Assembly: GCA_013043085.1 (NCBI GenBank)
Contig: JABDOU010000032.1
Span: 1 to 5,704, forward strand
Reading direction: 5' to 3'
DNA length: 5,704 bases
From: Acidimicrobiia bacterium
Lineage (GTDB): Bacteria; Actinomycetota; Acidimicrobiia; Spongiisociales; SHLN01
The position numbers and the translations under genes were made by a program. The notes under the pieces were generated by a model. The model saw only the letters and a list, made by a program, of their open reading frames with translations, was not told the DNA's origin and searched no databases. Below are positions 1 through 5,080 of this stretch, one piece after another (the stretch's first letter is position 1; each line of letters starts with the position of its first letter).

Positions 1-2
1 AA

Positions 3-233
3 CACGGTGTGTTTCGAGATTTCCTGGCCGACTCGGGGCTTCGGGACGCCCATGCCGAAGCGGGCGGACTGTACCCGGCGACATGGCCGACCAATCTGTT
101 CCTACCGCCTCTGCTGCATATCGATCACATCCTGGTGAACCGCGACATCGAAATCAGATCGGCGACAATCCCGGAGTTCGAATGGGGAGGCGACCATCGT
201 CCGGTGGCCGCCAGGCTTGTCATCACCAACTGA
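3..233 (+). CDS. Endonuclease/exonuclease/phosphatase family protein, C-terminal part
   Basis: Only the last 76 codons are in the window; the frame is already open at the left edge and ends with TGA. The fragment has the C-terminal hallmarks of the endonuclease/exonuclease/phosphatase (DNase I-like) fold: a TWPT segment (about residues 28-31 of the fragment), HIDHILV (39-45), where the Asp and the following strand belong to the active site, and GGDHRPV (62-68), whose His is the usual catalytic His of the family's 'S/G-D-H-x-P' motif. Family members are metal-dependent phosphodiesterases acting on nucleic acids, phospholipids or other phosphoesters. The substrate cannot be told from this piece, and any N-terminal signal or membrane segments lie outside the window. 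The next gene on the same strand begins roughly 50-95 bp later, so co-transcription is possible but not shown. Confidence 0.85.
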   Translation, partial: HGVFRDFLADSGLRDAHAEAGGLYPATWPTNLFLPPLLHIDHILVNRDIEIRSATIPEFEWGGDHRPVAARLVITN

Positions 234-270
234 ACATCCGAGCCAACGCTTCCCGATATCAGGTCCCGGC

Positions 271-276
271 TAGATT
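271..276 (+). promoter_or_regulatory. Possible -10 hexamer (TAGATT) for the EamA gene
   Basis: TAGATT matches 4 of 6 bases of TATAAT. It lies six bases before ATC at 283, the first codon of a natural-looking N-terminal extension of the transporter (reading INVKPAPIERSD). There is no convincing -35 box. If the call is right, transcription would start at about that codon. The match is weak and the call is an inference from spacing. Confidence 0.25.
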
Positions 277-327
277 CGCGACATCAACGTCAAACCCGCG
301 CCCATCGAGCGCTCCGATTCTCTCTAT

Positions 328-1194
328 TTGGCTGCGGCTGTCCTGGCCGCCTTGTCCTGGGCGGCAGGAAACATCATCGTTCGCACGGTCCCGCTACCCG
401 GGATTCAAGTCGCGTTTTGGCGCATCCTGCTCGGAGCAGTCGTATACACCGCAATCTTTGTGGCTCGCGGTGGTCGCATCTCGAAACGCAACCTGATGCT
501 TTCTGCACCGGCGGGGGCTGTGATTGCCATCGAGATCGCCATCTTCTTCGTCGCCATCAAAGCAACCACGGTCGCCAACGCCGTCGTGATCGGCAATCTG
601 CAGCCTCTCATATTGTTCTACTTCGCATCAAGACGATTCGGCGAATCGATCGATCGCTGGTTCATCGGGGTTGCGGTGGTCGCCTTCATCGGGGTGGCCA
701 TCGTCGTGTTCGGCTCATCGAGCACGGCGGTTTGGAATCCGTGGGGCGATTTCCTCGCATTCGTGGCGATGCTCTTTTTCGCCGCCTATTTCGTACTGGC
801 CAAAACTGCGCGCCAGCAGTTGGACACCTTCGAGTTCCAGACCATGCAGTTGCTGGTCGGCTCAGCAACGCTGGCCCCCATCGCCTTCGTGGACGCCGGC
901 CTCAAGTTCGATGTCCCCTCTCTGGAAGCATGGGGCGGCCTGGCTCTCCTTCTGGCCATTCCCGGAACCGGTCACCTGTTGATGAACTTCTCGCATCTGA
1001 AAGTCAAGCTGTCCGTCACATCGTTACTCACGCTCGGCATCCCGGCGCTATCGACGTTGGCTGCAGCCCTGTTCCTGGATGAACCGGCCAACCTGATCCA
1101 GTATGCCGGCATGGCCCTCGTGGTTACCGCCCTCGCCACAGTGATTACCCGCGAGAGTCGTTTGCGATCGCGAGCCGTGGCTCGGACCAGCTAG
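328..1194 (+). CDS. EamA / drug-metabolite-superfamily (DMT) transporter
   Basis: This 288-residue integral membrane protein is built from two similar halves, the pattern of 10-helix EamA transporters. These carry metabolites, amino acids or drugs across the cytoplasmic membrane; the substrate here is unknown. Helix 1 is residues about 1-20 (LAALSWAAGNIIV). AFWRILLGAVVY (29-40) is the typical second-helix signature. NAVVIGNLQPLILFYFA (84-100) and the Glu in RRFGE (106) end the first half. The second repeat runs from about 137 to 275, with LSVTSLLTLGIPALSTLAAALFLDE (229-252) as its conserved core; E252 mirrors E106. The tail is Arg-rich and probably cytoplasmic. The start is uncertain. TTG at 328 is the only ATG/GTG/TTG after the in-frame TAG at 271, but it has no ribosome binding site and leaves nothing before helix 1. 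A rare ATC start at 283 would add 15 residues. The stop shares a CTAG with the convergent DUF2237 gene. Confidence 0.88.
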   Translation: MAAAVLAALSWAAGNIIVRTVPLPGIQVAFWRILLGAVVYTAIFVARGGRISKRNLMLSAPAGAVIAIEIAIFFVAIKATTVANAVVIGNLQPLILFYFASRRFGESIDRWFIGVAVVAFIGVAIVVFGSSSTAVWNPWGDFLAFVAMLFFAAYFVLAKTARQQLDTFEFQTMQLLVGSATLAPIAFVDAGLKFDVPSLEAWGGLALLLAIPGTGHLLMNFSHLKVKLSVTSLLTLGIPALSTLAAALFLDEPANLIQYAGMALVVTALATVITRESRLRSRAVARTS

Positions 1195-1583
1195 GCGTCG
1201 ATGTCTCCGGGGTCGCTGGGCACGTCGACCGAATACATCTGGAGTACGTCCAGCGGCACCAGCTCGAGGACCGCGGCATTGGTCGAAGACAACACCACGG
1301 GTGCGGCCACCCCGTCCAGATGCGCCTGCCACCAGTTTCTGGCCGTCACACACCATCGATCGCCGGGTTGCAGACCCGGGAAACGGAACTGCGGCATCGG
1401 TGAGCTGAGGTCGTTGCCTATGCGCTGCTGATGTTCGAGGAACTCAGCAGTCACAACCGCACAGATCGTGTGACTTCCCCGGTCCTCGGGGCCGGTGTTG
1501 CATGACCCGTCTCGGAAGAATCCCGTCAGGGGATCGGAGCTACACGGTTCAAGCACTTCACCGAGGACGTTCATCTCTTGCAC
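1191..1583 (-). CDS. DUF2237 family protein
   Basis: The 130-residue product carries the full set of DUF2237 signature motifs: NVLG (5-8), LEPCSSDPLTGFFRDG (11-26), Cys28, TGPED (30-34), HTICAVVT (38-45), GNDLS (56-60) and FPGLQPGDRWC (68-78), followed by the usual W.....GVAAPVVL stretch (about 84-98). The family is small (about 110-130 residues), widespread, soluble and of unknown biochemical function; its conserved Cys and Asp/Glu residues suggest a metal or redox role, which is only an inference. The last 15 residues or so are acidic and not part of the core. GTG at 1583 is used here; ATG at 1574 (MNVLG) is equally plausible by family alignment. The GTG has a -10-like CATACT six bases upstream, consistent with a leaderless message. 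It lies 41 bp after the DUF3052-type gene on the same strand. Its TAG stop lies on the opposite strand of the CTAG holding the transporter's TAG. Confidence 0.9.
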   Translation of the reverse strand: MQEMNVLGEVLEPCSSDPLTGFFRDGSCNTGPEDRGSHTICAVVTAEFLEHQQRIGNDLSSPMPQFRFPGLQPGDRWCVTARNWWQAHLDGVAAPVVLSSTNAAVLELVPLDVLQMYSVDVPSDPGDIDA

Positions 1584-1589
1584 TCGACA

Positions 1590-1595
1590 AGTATG
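1590..1595 (-). promoter_or_regulatory. Possible -10 hexamer (CATACT) for the DUF2237 gene
   Basis: Read on the minus strand, CATACT (4 of 6 to TATAAT) lies exactly six bases before the GTG at 1583, so transcription could start at the GTG itself. A purine-rich GGGGGAGAGG lies just upstream, too far from the start (about 12 bases) to be a standard ribosome binding site. No clear -35 is visible. This is an inference. Confidence 0.25.
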
Positions 1596-1624
1596 CCTCT
1601 CCCCCGCGCCTGCTAAGTTGAGGC

Positions 1625-2032
1625 TTAGCGGTTTTCTTTTCGCCAGACAACCTTGAGGCCGCTCCAGGTCTCGTCGATGGCACAGACCTTGATGTCAACT
1701 AATCCGAGCGGAAGAGCGACCTCCCTGACGACGTCCTCGGTCATATCGGTGGGTACCCGCGATGCCCTCTTCGGCCAGGCAACCCAGAGCGCCCCAGCAG
1801 GAAAGATCGACGTTTGAAGAGCCGGGAGACGCCGCTCAAACTCACTCCGACGGACGAAGAACGCGATGGCCAGATCCGCTTTGCCCCGCGCCGTGGTGCG
1901 GATATCCCGCTTCACCGGCAGGTCGACGAGTAGCGATCGAAAGTGGTCGGGTTCATTGATGAACGCCAGTTGCTGTCCGGCTTTGATCCCGAGTTTCTTG
2001 ACGAGCGGAGTGCCCGAGTATCCGGCAACCAT
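1625..2032 (-). CDS. DUF3052-type conserved actinobacterial protein
   Basis: The 135-residue soluble protein has a highly characteristic start, MVAGYSGTPLVKKLGIK (1-17), then LWVAWPKRAS (82-91), VPTDMTED (93-100) and a C-terminal CAIDETWSGLKVVWR (117-131). These match a conserved hypothetical family common in actinobacteria that I recall under the DUF3052 label; I am sure of the family resemblance, less of the label. No enzymatic function is established. The fold pattern (beta strands at about 21-25 and 53-60, then the WVAWPK strand) resembles a small Rossmann-like domain without an obvious cofactor motif. ATG at 2032 gives the family's usual N-terminus and is preceded by a -10-like hexamer at leaderless spacing rather than a ribosome binding site. 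It heads a likely two-gene unit with DUF2237 and is divergent from the malic enzyme. Confidence 0.85.
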   Translation of the reverse strand: MVAGYSGTPLVKKLGIKAGQQLAFINEPDHFRSLLVDLPVKRDIRTTARGKADLAIAFFVRRSEFERRLPALQTSIFPAGALWVAWPKRASRVPTDMTEDVVREVALPLGLVDIKVCAIDETWSGLKVVWRKENR

Positions 2033-2038
2033 GCCGTG

Positions 2039-2044
2039 AGGTTA
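2039..2044 (-). promoter_or_regulatory. Possible -10 hexamer (TAACCT) for the DUF3052-type gene
   Basis: On the minus strand TAACCT (fits the TAnnnT pattern) stands six bases before the ATG at 2032. The intervening bases hold no Shine-Dalgarno sequence, so a leaderless mRNA is the simplest reading. AGGACG about 18 bases further upstream is a weak -35 candidate. Confidence 0.35.
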
Positions 2045-2058
2045 GGACGGTTTCTACC

Positions 2059-2078
2059 GCTGCGTCCTGGTTCGCAGC
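2059..2078. promoter_or_regulatory. Inverted repeat between divergent promoters, possible operator
   Basis: GCTGCG and CGCAGC form a perfect 6-bp inverted repeat separated by eight bases. It sits in the 104-bp gap between the DUF3052-type gene and the malic enzyme, upstream of both putative -10 boxes, where a regulator could affect both genes. The arms are short and could occur by chance. Confidence 0.25.
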
Positions 2079-2104
2079 ACTGATGGCGCCATCGTATCTT
2101 TCCG

Positions 2105-2110
2105 TATACT
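2105..2110 (+). promoter_or_regulatory. -10 hexamer (TATACT) for the malic enzyme gene
   Basis: TATACT matches 5 of 6 bases of TATAAT. The best -35 candidate, CTGATG at 2080-2085, is only half matched with a 19-bp spacer. Transcription would begin near 2117, leaving a leader of about 20 bases that contains a TGGAG ribosome binding site (2128-2132) ahead of ATG 2137. This argues against the upstream in-frame ATG at 2083, which would precede the promoter's -10. Confidence 0.45.
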
Positions 2111-2136
2111 CGTCGAAACCGACCCCCTGGAGCCCG

Positions 2137-3552
2137 ATGTCGAATAAGCCGACGCCCGCCTACGCCGTCCGCCTGCTGGTGCGACTTTGGCACAAGCCGG
2201 GCACGCTGGGGCGTATGGCCACACGGATCGGCGAGGCGGGCGGCAACATCACTCGCATGGAAGGGTTTGTGGTTCGGGGTGATTCGGTAACCCGCGAGAT
2301 CATCGTGGATGCCGGCAGCGAAGAACACATCAGCGAGATCATCGACGCCGTGAACGACGTTGAAGGAATCGATGTCATCGAGTCGTCTGACATGACGTTC
2401 CACGTTCACGAAGGCGGAAAGCTCGACACCGTGAGCCGCCGTCCACTCGTCGATGCTATCGACCTCTCAATGGCGTACACCCCGGGCGTGGCGCGTGTGT
2501 CGCAGGCCGTCGCCGACGACGAATCACTCGCCTTTACCTACACGATCCGTCAGAACACCGTTGCGATCATTTCGGATGGGTCGGCCGTGCTCGGTTTGGG
2601 AGACATCGGCCCCATCGGTGCCCTGCCGGTGATGGAAGGCAAAGCAGTTCTGTTCAATGAGTTCGCCGGAGTAAACGCCTTCCCCATTTGCGTAGATGTG
2701 AACTCGACCGAAGAGCTGATCGCGGTAGCCAAGGCGGTTGCGCCAACATTCGGAGGCATCAATCTCGAAGACATCGCAGCGCCTGGGGCCTTCGAGGTAG
2801 AGGAACGGCTCCGGGACGAACTCGACATACCCGTCTTCCATGACGACCAGCATGGGACCGCCATCGTGACGCTGGCCGCCCTCCTCAATGCGGCCAAGGT
2901 CGTAGGAAAGCCATTCAAAGCCCTGCGGGTGGTCATGGTCGGTGCCGGAGCCGCCGGCGTGGCCGTCGCCAAGATCCTCAGCAATGGTGGCATCGAAGAC
3001 ATAGTGGTTTGTGACAGGATCGGCGCGATCCACTCCGGCCGTCCCGATCTGACGAGCGGCAAGCAGTGGCTGGCGGACAATACCAACCCTCGCGGCGTCG
3101 AAGGGACTGTCGCCGAGGCCATGGTCGGTGCCGACGTATTCATCGGAGTGAGTGGACCCGGGGTTGCCGGGCGAGCGGAGGTTGAGACGATGGCAGACAA
3201 GCCCATCGTTTTTGCCATGGCGAATCCCGATCCCGAAATCCGGCCCGAGGACGTTGAGGACATTGTGGCTGTCATGGCTACCGGCCGCAGTGACTACCCG
3301 AATCAGATCAACAACGTACTTGCGTTCCCCGGTGTATTCCGCGGTGCTTTCGATGCGGGCGCTCATTCGATAACAGAAGGCATGAAGCTGGCGGCGGCGC
3401 TGGCGATTGCCGGCGCCGTTCAGGAGCCGACCGCCGACTACATCGTCCCGAACCCCTTCAACAAGGCGATCGCGCCAGCAGTCGCGGCGGCGGTGGCCAA
3501 GGCTGCCGTCGAGGACGGGGTCGTTAGAACTCAGACGACAGTGGTCTCGTAG
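2137..3552 (+). CDS. NAD-type malic enzyme with N-terminal ACT domain
   Basis: This 471-residue cytoplasmic enzyme should oxidatively decarboxylate malate to pyruvate, CO2 and reduced cofactor. Residues about 10-83 form an ACT domain (RLLVRLWHKPGTLGRMATRI, then GGNITRMEG), a small ligand-binding regulatory module. The catalytic part carries AYTPGV (Tyr114, proton donor), EGKAVLFNEFAGV (Lys169), NLEDIAAP (Glu211/Asp212, metal), FHDDQHGTAIV (Asp236/Asp237, metal), a Rossmann GAGAAG (269-274), an Asp at the end of the second strand (CDR, Asp293), ANPDPEI (362-368) and NQINNVLAFPGVFRGAFD (389-406). The Asp293 position favours NAD over NADP; this is inference. All key residues are present. The length fits ACT-fused bacterial malic enzymes. 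ATG 2137 is chosen because of the TGGAG four bases before it, the promoter position and the natural N-terminus; ATG 2083 would add 18 residues of poor quality. The 3' end overlaps the convergent gene by 22 bp. Confidence 0.95.
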   Translation: MSNKPTPAYAVRLLVRLWHKPGTLGRMATRIGEAGGNITRMEGFVVRGDSVTREIIVDAGSEEHISEIIDAVNDVEGIDVIESSDMTFHVHEGGKLDTVSRRPLVDAIDLSMAYTPGVARVSQAVADDESLAFTYTIRQNTVAIISDGSAVLGLGDIGPIGALPVMEGKAVLFNEFAGVNAFPICVDVNSTEELIAVAKAVAPTFGGINLEDIAAPGAFEVEERLRDELDIPVFHDDQHGTAIVTLAALLNAAKVVGKPFKALRVVMVGAGAAGVAVAKILSNGGIEDIVVCDRIGAIHSGRPDLTSGKQWLADNTNPRGVEGTVAEAMVGADVFIGVSGPGVAGRAEVETMADKPIVFAMANPDPEIRPEDVEDIVAVMATGRSDYPNQINNVLAFPGVFRGAFDAGAHSITEGMKLAAALAIAGAVQEPTADYIVPNPFNKAIAPAVAAAVAKAAVEDGVVRTQTTVVS

Positions 3553-4121
3553 TTCCTGACGACAAGACGCATCGGATCCAGCGTCGTAGCTGATCCGTCG
3601 TAGGACAGATATCCGATGGACTTTTCGATCTCGCTGAAAAAGGAGGCCGCTTTTGCCCAGTCGTCCTTGTGCTTTGTTGCCTTCACCCAGCGCTCGACAG
3701 TGGCCATGTCTTCGAACAAAACCACATTGACCCACTCCAGCTCTGGATCCTGAAGAGAGAAATAGGCAAGGATTGGAGAATCAGATGGCGATGCCCCGAT
3801 GAGGGCCCGGTCGGTGGCTTCGACCGCTTCGTCCATGCCTTCACGATGGTTCCCGATGAAGCTGACATAGGCGAGGGCGTCGGCCGAACCATCCAGAACT
3901 CGACGAACTTTTGCGAGGTCGCTTGCGTAGATTCTGATCACCTGATATTCAGCGACCGGCACCAGACTGAAGCGTCTGACGTCGTGTTCCCGCAAGACGT
4001 CCATCCGATAGTCCACGGCTTCGAACATGAGGTCGAAGCAATGTTCGAGCCGCTTGCACAATTCAGTGCGAACCTCCATTGAAAGCGCTTCGAGTTCCAC
4101 CGAGTGGAGTCCTTTCGCCAT
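3531..4121 (-). CDS. Unrecognised protein with possible dimeric alpha/beta-barrel region
   Basis: I do not recognise this 196-residue soluble protein. Residues about 6-45 look helical (VELEALSMEVRTELCKRLEH and LMFEAVDYRMDVL). From about 58, strand-like stretches (EYQVIRIYA, DALAYVSFI, PILAYFSL, EWVNVVLFED) alternate with helices. The segment EWVNVVLFEDMATVERWVKATKHKDDW (129-155) resembles the strand-helix pattern of ferredoxin-like dimeric alpha/beta-barrel proteins (antibiotic-biosynthesis-monooxygenase or stress-responsive barrel type). This is a fold guess, not a family match. There is no signal peptide or membrane helix. The start is uncertain: ATG 4121 (MAKGLHSVE) is used because the 23 residues gained from ATG 4190 are Arg-rich and look untranslated, yet 4190 has a weak AGGG nearby. 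The gene lies 93 bp (or 24 bp) after the hydrolase on the same strand and ends inside the malic enzyme's last codons. Confidence 0.7.
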   Translation of the reverse strand: MAKGLHSVELEALSMEVRTELCKRLEHCFDLMFEAVDYRMDVLREHDVRRFSLVPVAEYQVIRIYASDLAKVRRVLDGSADALAYVSFIGNHREGMDEAVEATDRALIGASPSDSPILAYFSLQDPELEWVNVVLFEDMATVERWVKATKHKDDWAKAASFFSEIEKSIGYLSYDGSATTLDPMRLVVRNYETTVV

Positions 4122-4214
4122 CGGACCAACAACCACAGCCTGTAACAATGATCGTACACAACGCGCGGCCCGCTGTCTGCTGGCCAACATGGGCCCTGGA
4201 ACCGTAGCGACGCG

Positions 4215-4844
4215 TCAAATGGCGGCTGAACTATGGCGAACGATCCAATCGCGCGCCGCCTCCGCAGCCTGGCGCAAGGTACCGGGTTCCTCGAAAAGGT
4301 GAGTCGCTCCCTCGATAACCAGCACCTCGCTGAGGCAGGTCATCTTGTCATGCGCTTTCTGGTTCAGCTCGAGAACCTGTCGATCATTACTTCCGACAAT
4401 CAGAAGTGTGGGCGCAGCGACGTCAGCTAAGACGGCGCCGGCGAGATCCGGCCTTCCGCCTCGTGACACGACCGATCTCACAGCCGTCGAGCCTGCTGCA
4501 GCCCACAGCGCGGCAGCGGCGCCGGTGCTCGCTCCGAAGTAAGAGACCCCGAAGCGGCTTGTGGGCGGGTTCGCCTCGAGCCAGTTCGTCACTTCCAGAA
4601 GCCGATGACCCAGGAGCTCAATGTCGAATACATTGCCACGATCAGATTCTTCCCGAGCCGTGAGCAGATCGAATAAGAGCGTGGCCAGGCCGGCCTCGTT
4701 CAGAACATCGGCGACGAACCGATTTCGAGGACTATGACGGCTGCTACCGCTGCCATGAGCGAACACAACGATGTGGCCAGCGCCGTCGGGTATGTGAAGG
4801 ACACCATCGAGGCTCACTTCGCCGATCAGTATCTGGATATCCAT
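4215..4844 (-). CDS. Alpha/beta hydrolase, dienelactone-hydrolase-like
   Basis: The 209-residue protein is a compact alpha/beta hydrolase. VVFAHGSGSSRHSPRN (26-41) supplies the oxyanion-hole loop. FGASTGAA (103-110) is the nucleophile elbow with Ser106 in G-x-S-x-G. VGSND (150-154) places the acid Asp154, and GATHLFEEPGTL (179-190) places the base His182, so the triad appears complete. The HGSGSSRHSPRN form, and the full layout, match the small dienelactone-hydrolase-like proteins that in other genomes are often next to, or fused with, a phosphoribosyltransferase domain; no such domain is seen here. The substrate is unknown, and the protein is cytoplasmic since no signal peptide is seen. ATG 4844 is chosen because GAAGG lies about five bases upstream and because the alternative further upstream would translate through the tRNA gene. 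The tRNA's 3' end is 11 bp away on the same strand. Confidence 0.9.
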   Translation of the reverse strand: MDIQILIGEVSLDGVLHIPDGAGHIVVFAHGSGSSRHSPRNRFVADVLNEAGLATLLFDLLTAREESDRGNVFDIELLGHRLLEVTNWLEANPPTSRFGVSYFGASTGAAAALWAAAGSTAVRSVVSRGGRPDLAGAVLADVAAPTLLIVGSNDRQVLELNQKAHDKMTCLSEVLVIEGATHLFEEPGTLRQAAEAARDWIVRHSSAAI

Positions 4845-4855
4845 GTGACCTTCGG

Positions 4856-4927
4856 TGGGCGCTACAGGGATTGAACCTGTGACCTCTTCCATGTCAAGGA
4901 AGCGCTCTCCCGCTGAGCTAAGCGCCC
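4856..4927 (-). tRNA. tRNA-Val (anticodon GAC)
   Basis: On the minus strand the 72 bases fold into a complete cloverleaf: acceptor GGGCGCT/AGCGCCC (7 perfect pairs), D-arm GCTC/GAGC with a short 7-base loop, anticodon stem CTTCC/GGAAG with loop TTGACAT, a 5-base variable loop and T-arm ACAGG/CCTGT with loop TTCAATC. The anticodon GAC (complement of 4893-4895) reads valine GUC/GUU codons. The discriminator is A at 4856 and the next bases are CCG, so the CCA tail is not encoded and must be added after processing. The gene is 11 bp upstream of the hydrolase ATG. Its first 25 bases are duplicated 106 bp further upstream. Confidence 0.97.
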
Positions 4928-4937
4928 GAATTTTGTC

Positions 4938-4951
4938 CTCCTACGTAGGAG
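4938..4951. repeat. 14-bp perfect palindrome CTCCTACGTAGGAG
   Basis: The sequence equals its own reverse complement over 14 bases, centred on TACGTA, about 10-24 bp upstream of the tRNA-Val 5' end. In copy 2 the left arm has changed (CCACTACGTAGGAG), so the palindrome is broken there. It might be a protein-binding site in the tRNA promoter region; function is not known. Confidence 0.6.
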
Positions 4952-4967
4952 CCATGCCACTACGTAT

Positions 4968-4988
4968 GGAGTAGCCGAAGGCTACTCC
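4968..4988. repeat. Hairpin, 9-bp perfect stem with GAA loop
   Basis: GGAGTAGCC and GGCTACTCC pair perfectly around GAA (TTC on the minus strand). No T tract follows on either strand, so a standard Rho-independent terminator is not supported, although GC-rich actinobacterial terminators can lack one. Confidence 0.7.
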
Positions 4989-4991
4989 CAA

Positions 4992-5008
4992 GGAACCCGA
5001 AGGGTTCC
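4992..5008. repeat. Hairpin, 7-bp perfect stem with GAA loop
   Basis: GGAACCC and GGGTTCC pair around GAA. It lies three bases after the 4968-4988 hairpin, shares its CC-GAA-GG centre, and ends exactly where the half-tRNA copy begins. No T tract follows. Confidence 0.7.
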
Positions 5009-5033
5009 CGCTCTCCCGCTGAGCTAAGCGCCC
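5009..5033 (-). pseudogene. 5' half of tRNA-Val (acceptor strand plus D-arm), truncated copy
   Basis: Read on the minus strand, this begins with GGGCGCTTAGCTCAGCGGGA and continues through the D-arm to position 26 of the tRNA, identical to the functional gene downstream. It then passes directly into the GGAACCC hairpin instead of the anticodon stem. Anticodon, variable and T arms are missing, so it cannot make a tRNA. It is a remnant of a duplicated tRNA gene or of a duplication whose end fell inside the gene. Confidence 0.85.
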
Positions 5034-5058
5034 GTGTTTTTGTACCACTACGTAGGAG

Positions 5059-5076
5059 CCATACCACTACGTATGG
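5059..5076. repeat. Inverted repeat CCATAC-N6-GTATGG
   Basis: Perfect 6-bp arms around CACTAC. The matching site in copy 1 (4952-4969) has CCATGC in the left arm and therefore one mismatch. The loop and right arm contain one of four CTACGTA words (TACGTA at 4942, 4961, 5049 and 5068). Within each copy the two words are 19 bp apart, about two helical turns. Confidence 0.5.
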
Positions 5077-5080
5077 AGTA

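Larger units (their letters stand above)
4903..5080. repeat. Degenerate tandem duplication, about 106-bp period, covering the tRNA-Val 5' half and its upstream region
   Basis: Copy 1 starts at 4903 and copy 2 at 5009. The first 26 bases are identical (4903-4928 and 5009-5034). A short T-rich divergent stretch with a one-base length difference follows. Then 4941-4973 and 5048-5080 agree except at one position (G4956 against A5063). Beyond that, copy 1 has GAGTAGCCGAAGGCTA and copy 2 has GAGTAGCCGCAGGCTA after an extra 19 bases that partly repeat CGTATNGAGTA. The simplest history is one duplication followed by drift, with the part not constrained by the tRNA decaying fastest. Confidence 0.85.

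Noticed and set aside
83..496. A 137-codon plus-strand frame over the junction of the first two genes
   Set aside because: It is out of frame with both the phosphodiesterase-type fragment and the transporter, and its product is Arg/Ser/Pro-rich without motifs.
2083..2136. Upstream ATG start for the malic enzyme
   Set aside because: It would place the TATACT -10 element inside the coding region, adds residues without family resemblance, and lacks a ribosome binding site.
1912..2409. A 165-codon minus-strand frame across the divergent promoter region
   Set aside because: It overlaps the DUF3052-type gene in another frame, the intergenic region and the ACT domain in antisense. The product has no family features.
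2524..3735. A 403-codon open frame on the minus strand across the malic enzyme
   Set aside because: It is antisense to a clearly conserved enzyme with all its active-site motifs. Its product is Arg/Gly/His-rich without recognisable domains, as expected of a shadow frame in GC-rich coding DNA.
4845..4892. N-terminal extension of the hydrolase reading MEEVTGSIPVAPTEGH
   Set aside because: These codons come from the anticodon and T arms of tRNA-Val and are a known type of false start; GAAGG and ATG 4844 lie just downstream.
4968..5008. Hairpin pair as Rho-independent terminators
   Set aside because: Neither hairpin is followed by a T tract on either strand, and no coding gene ends nearby.
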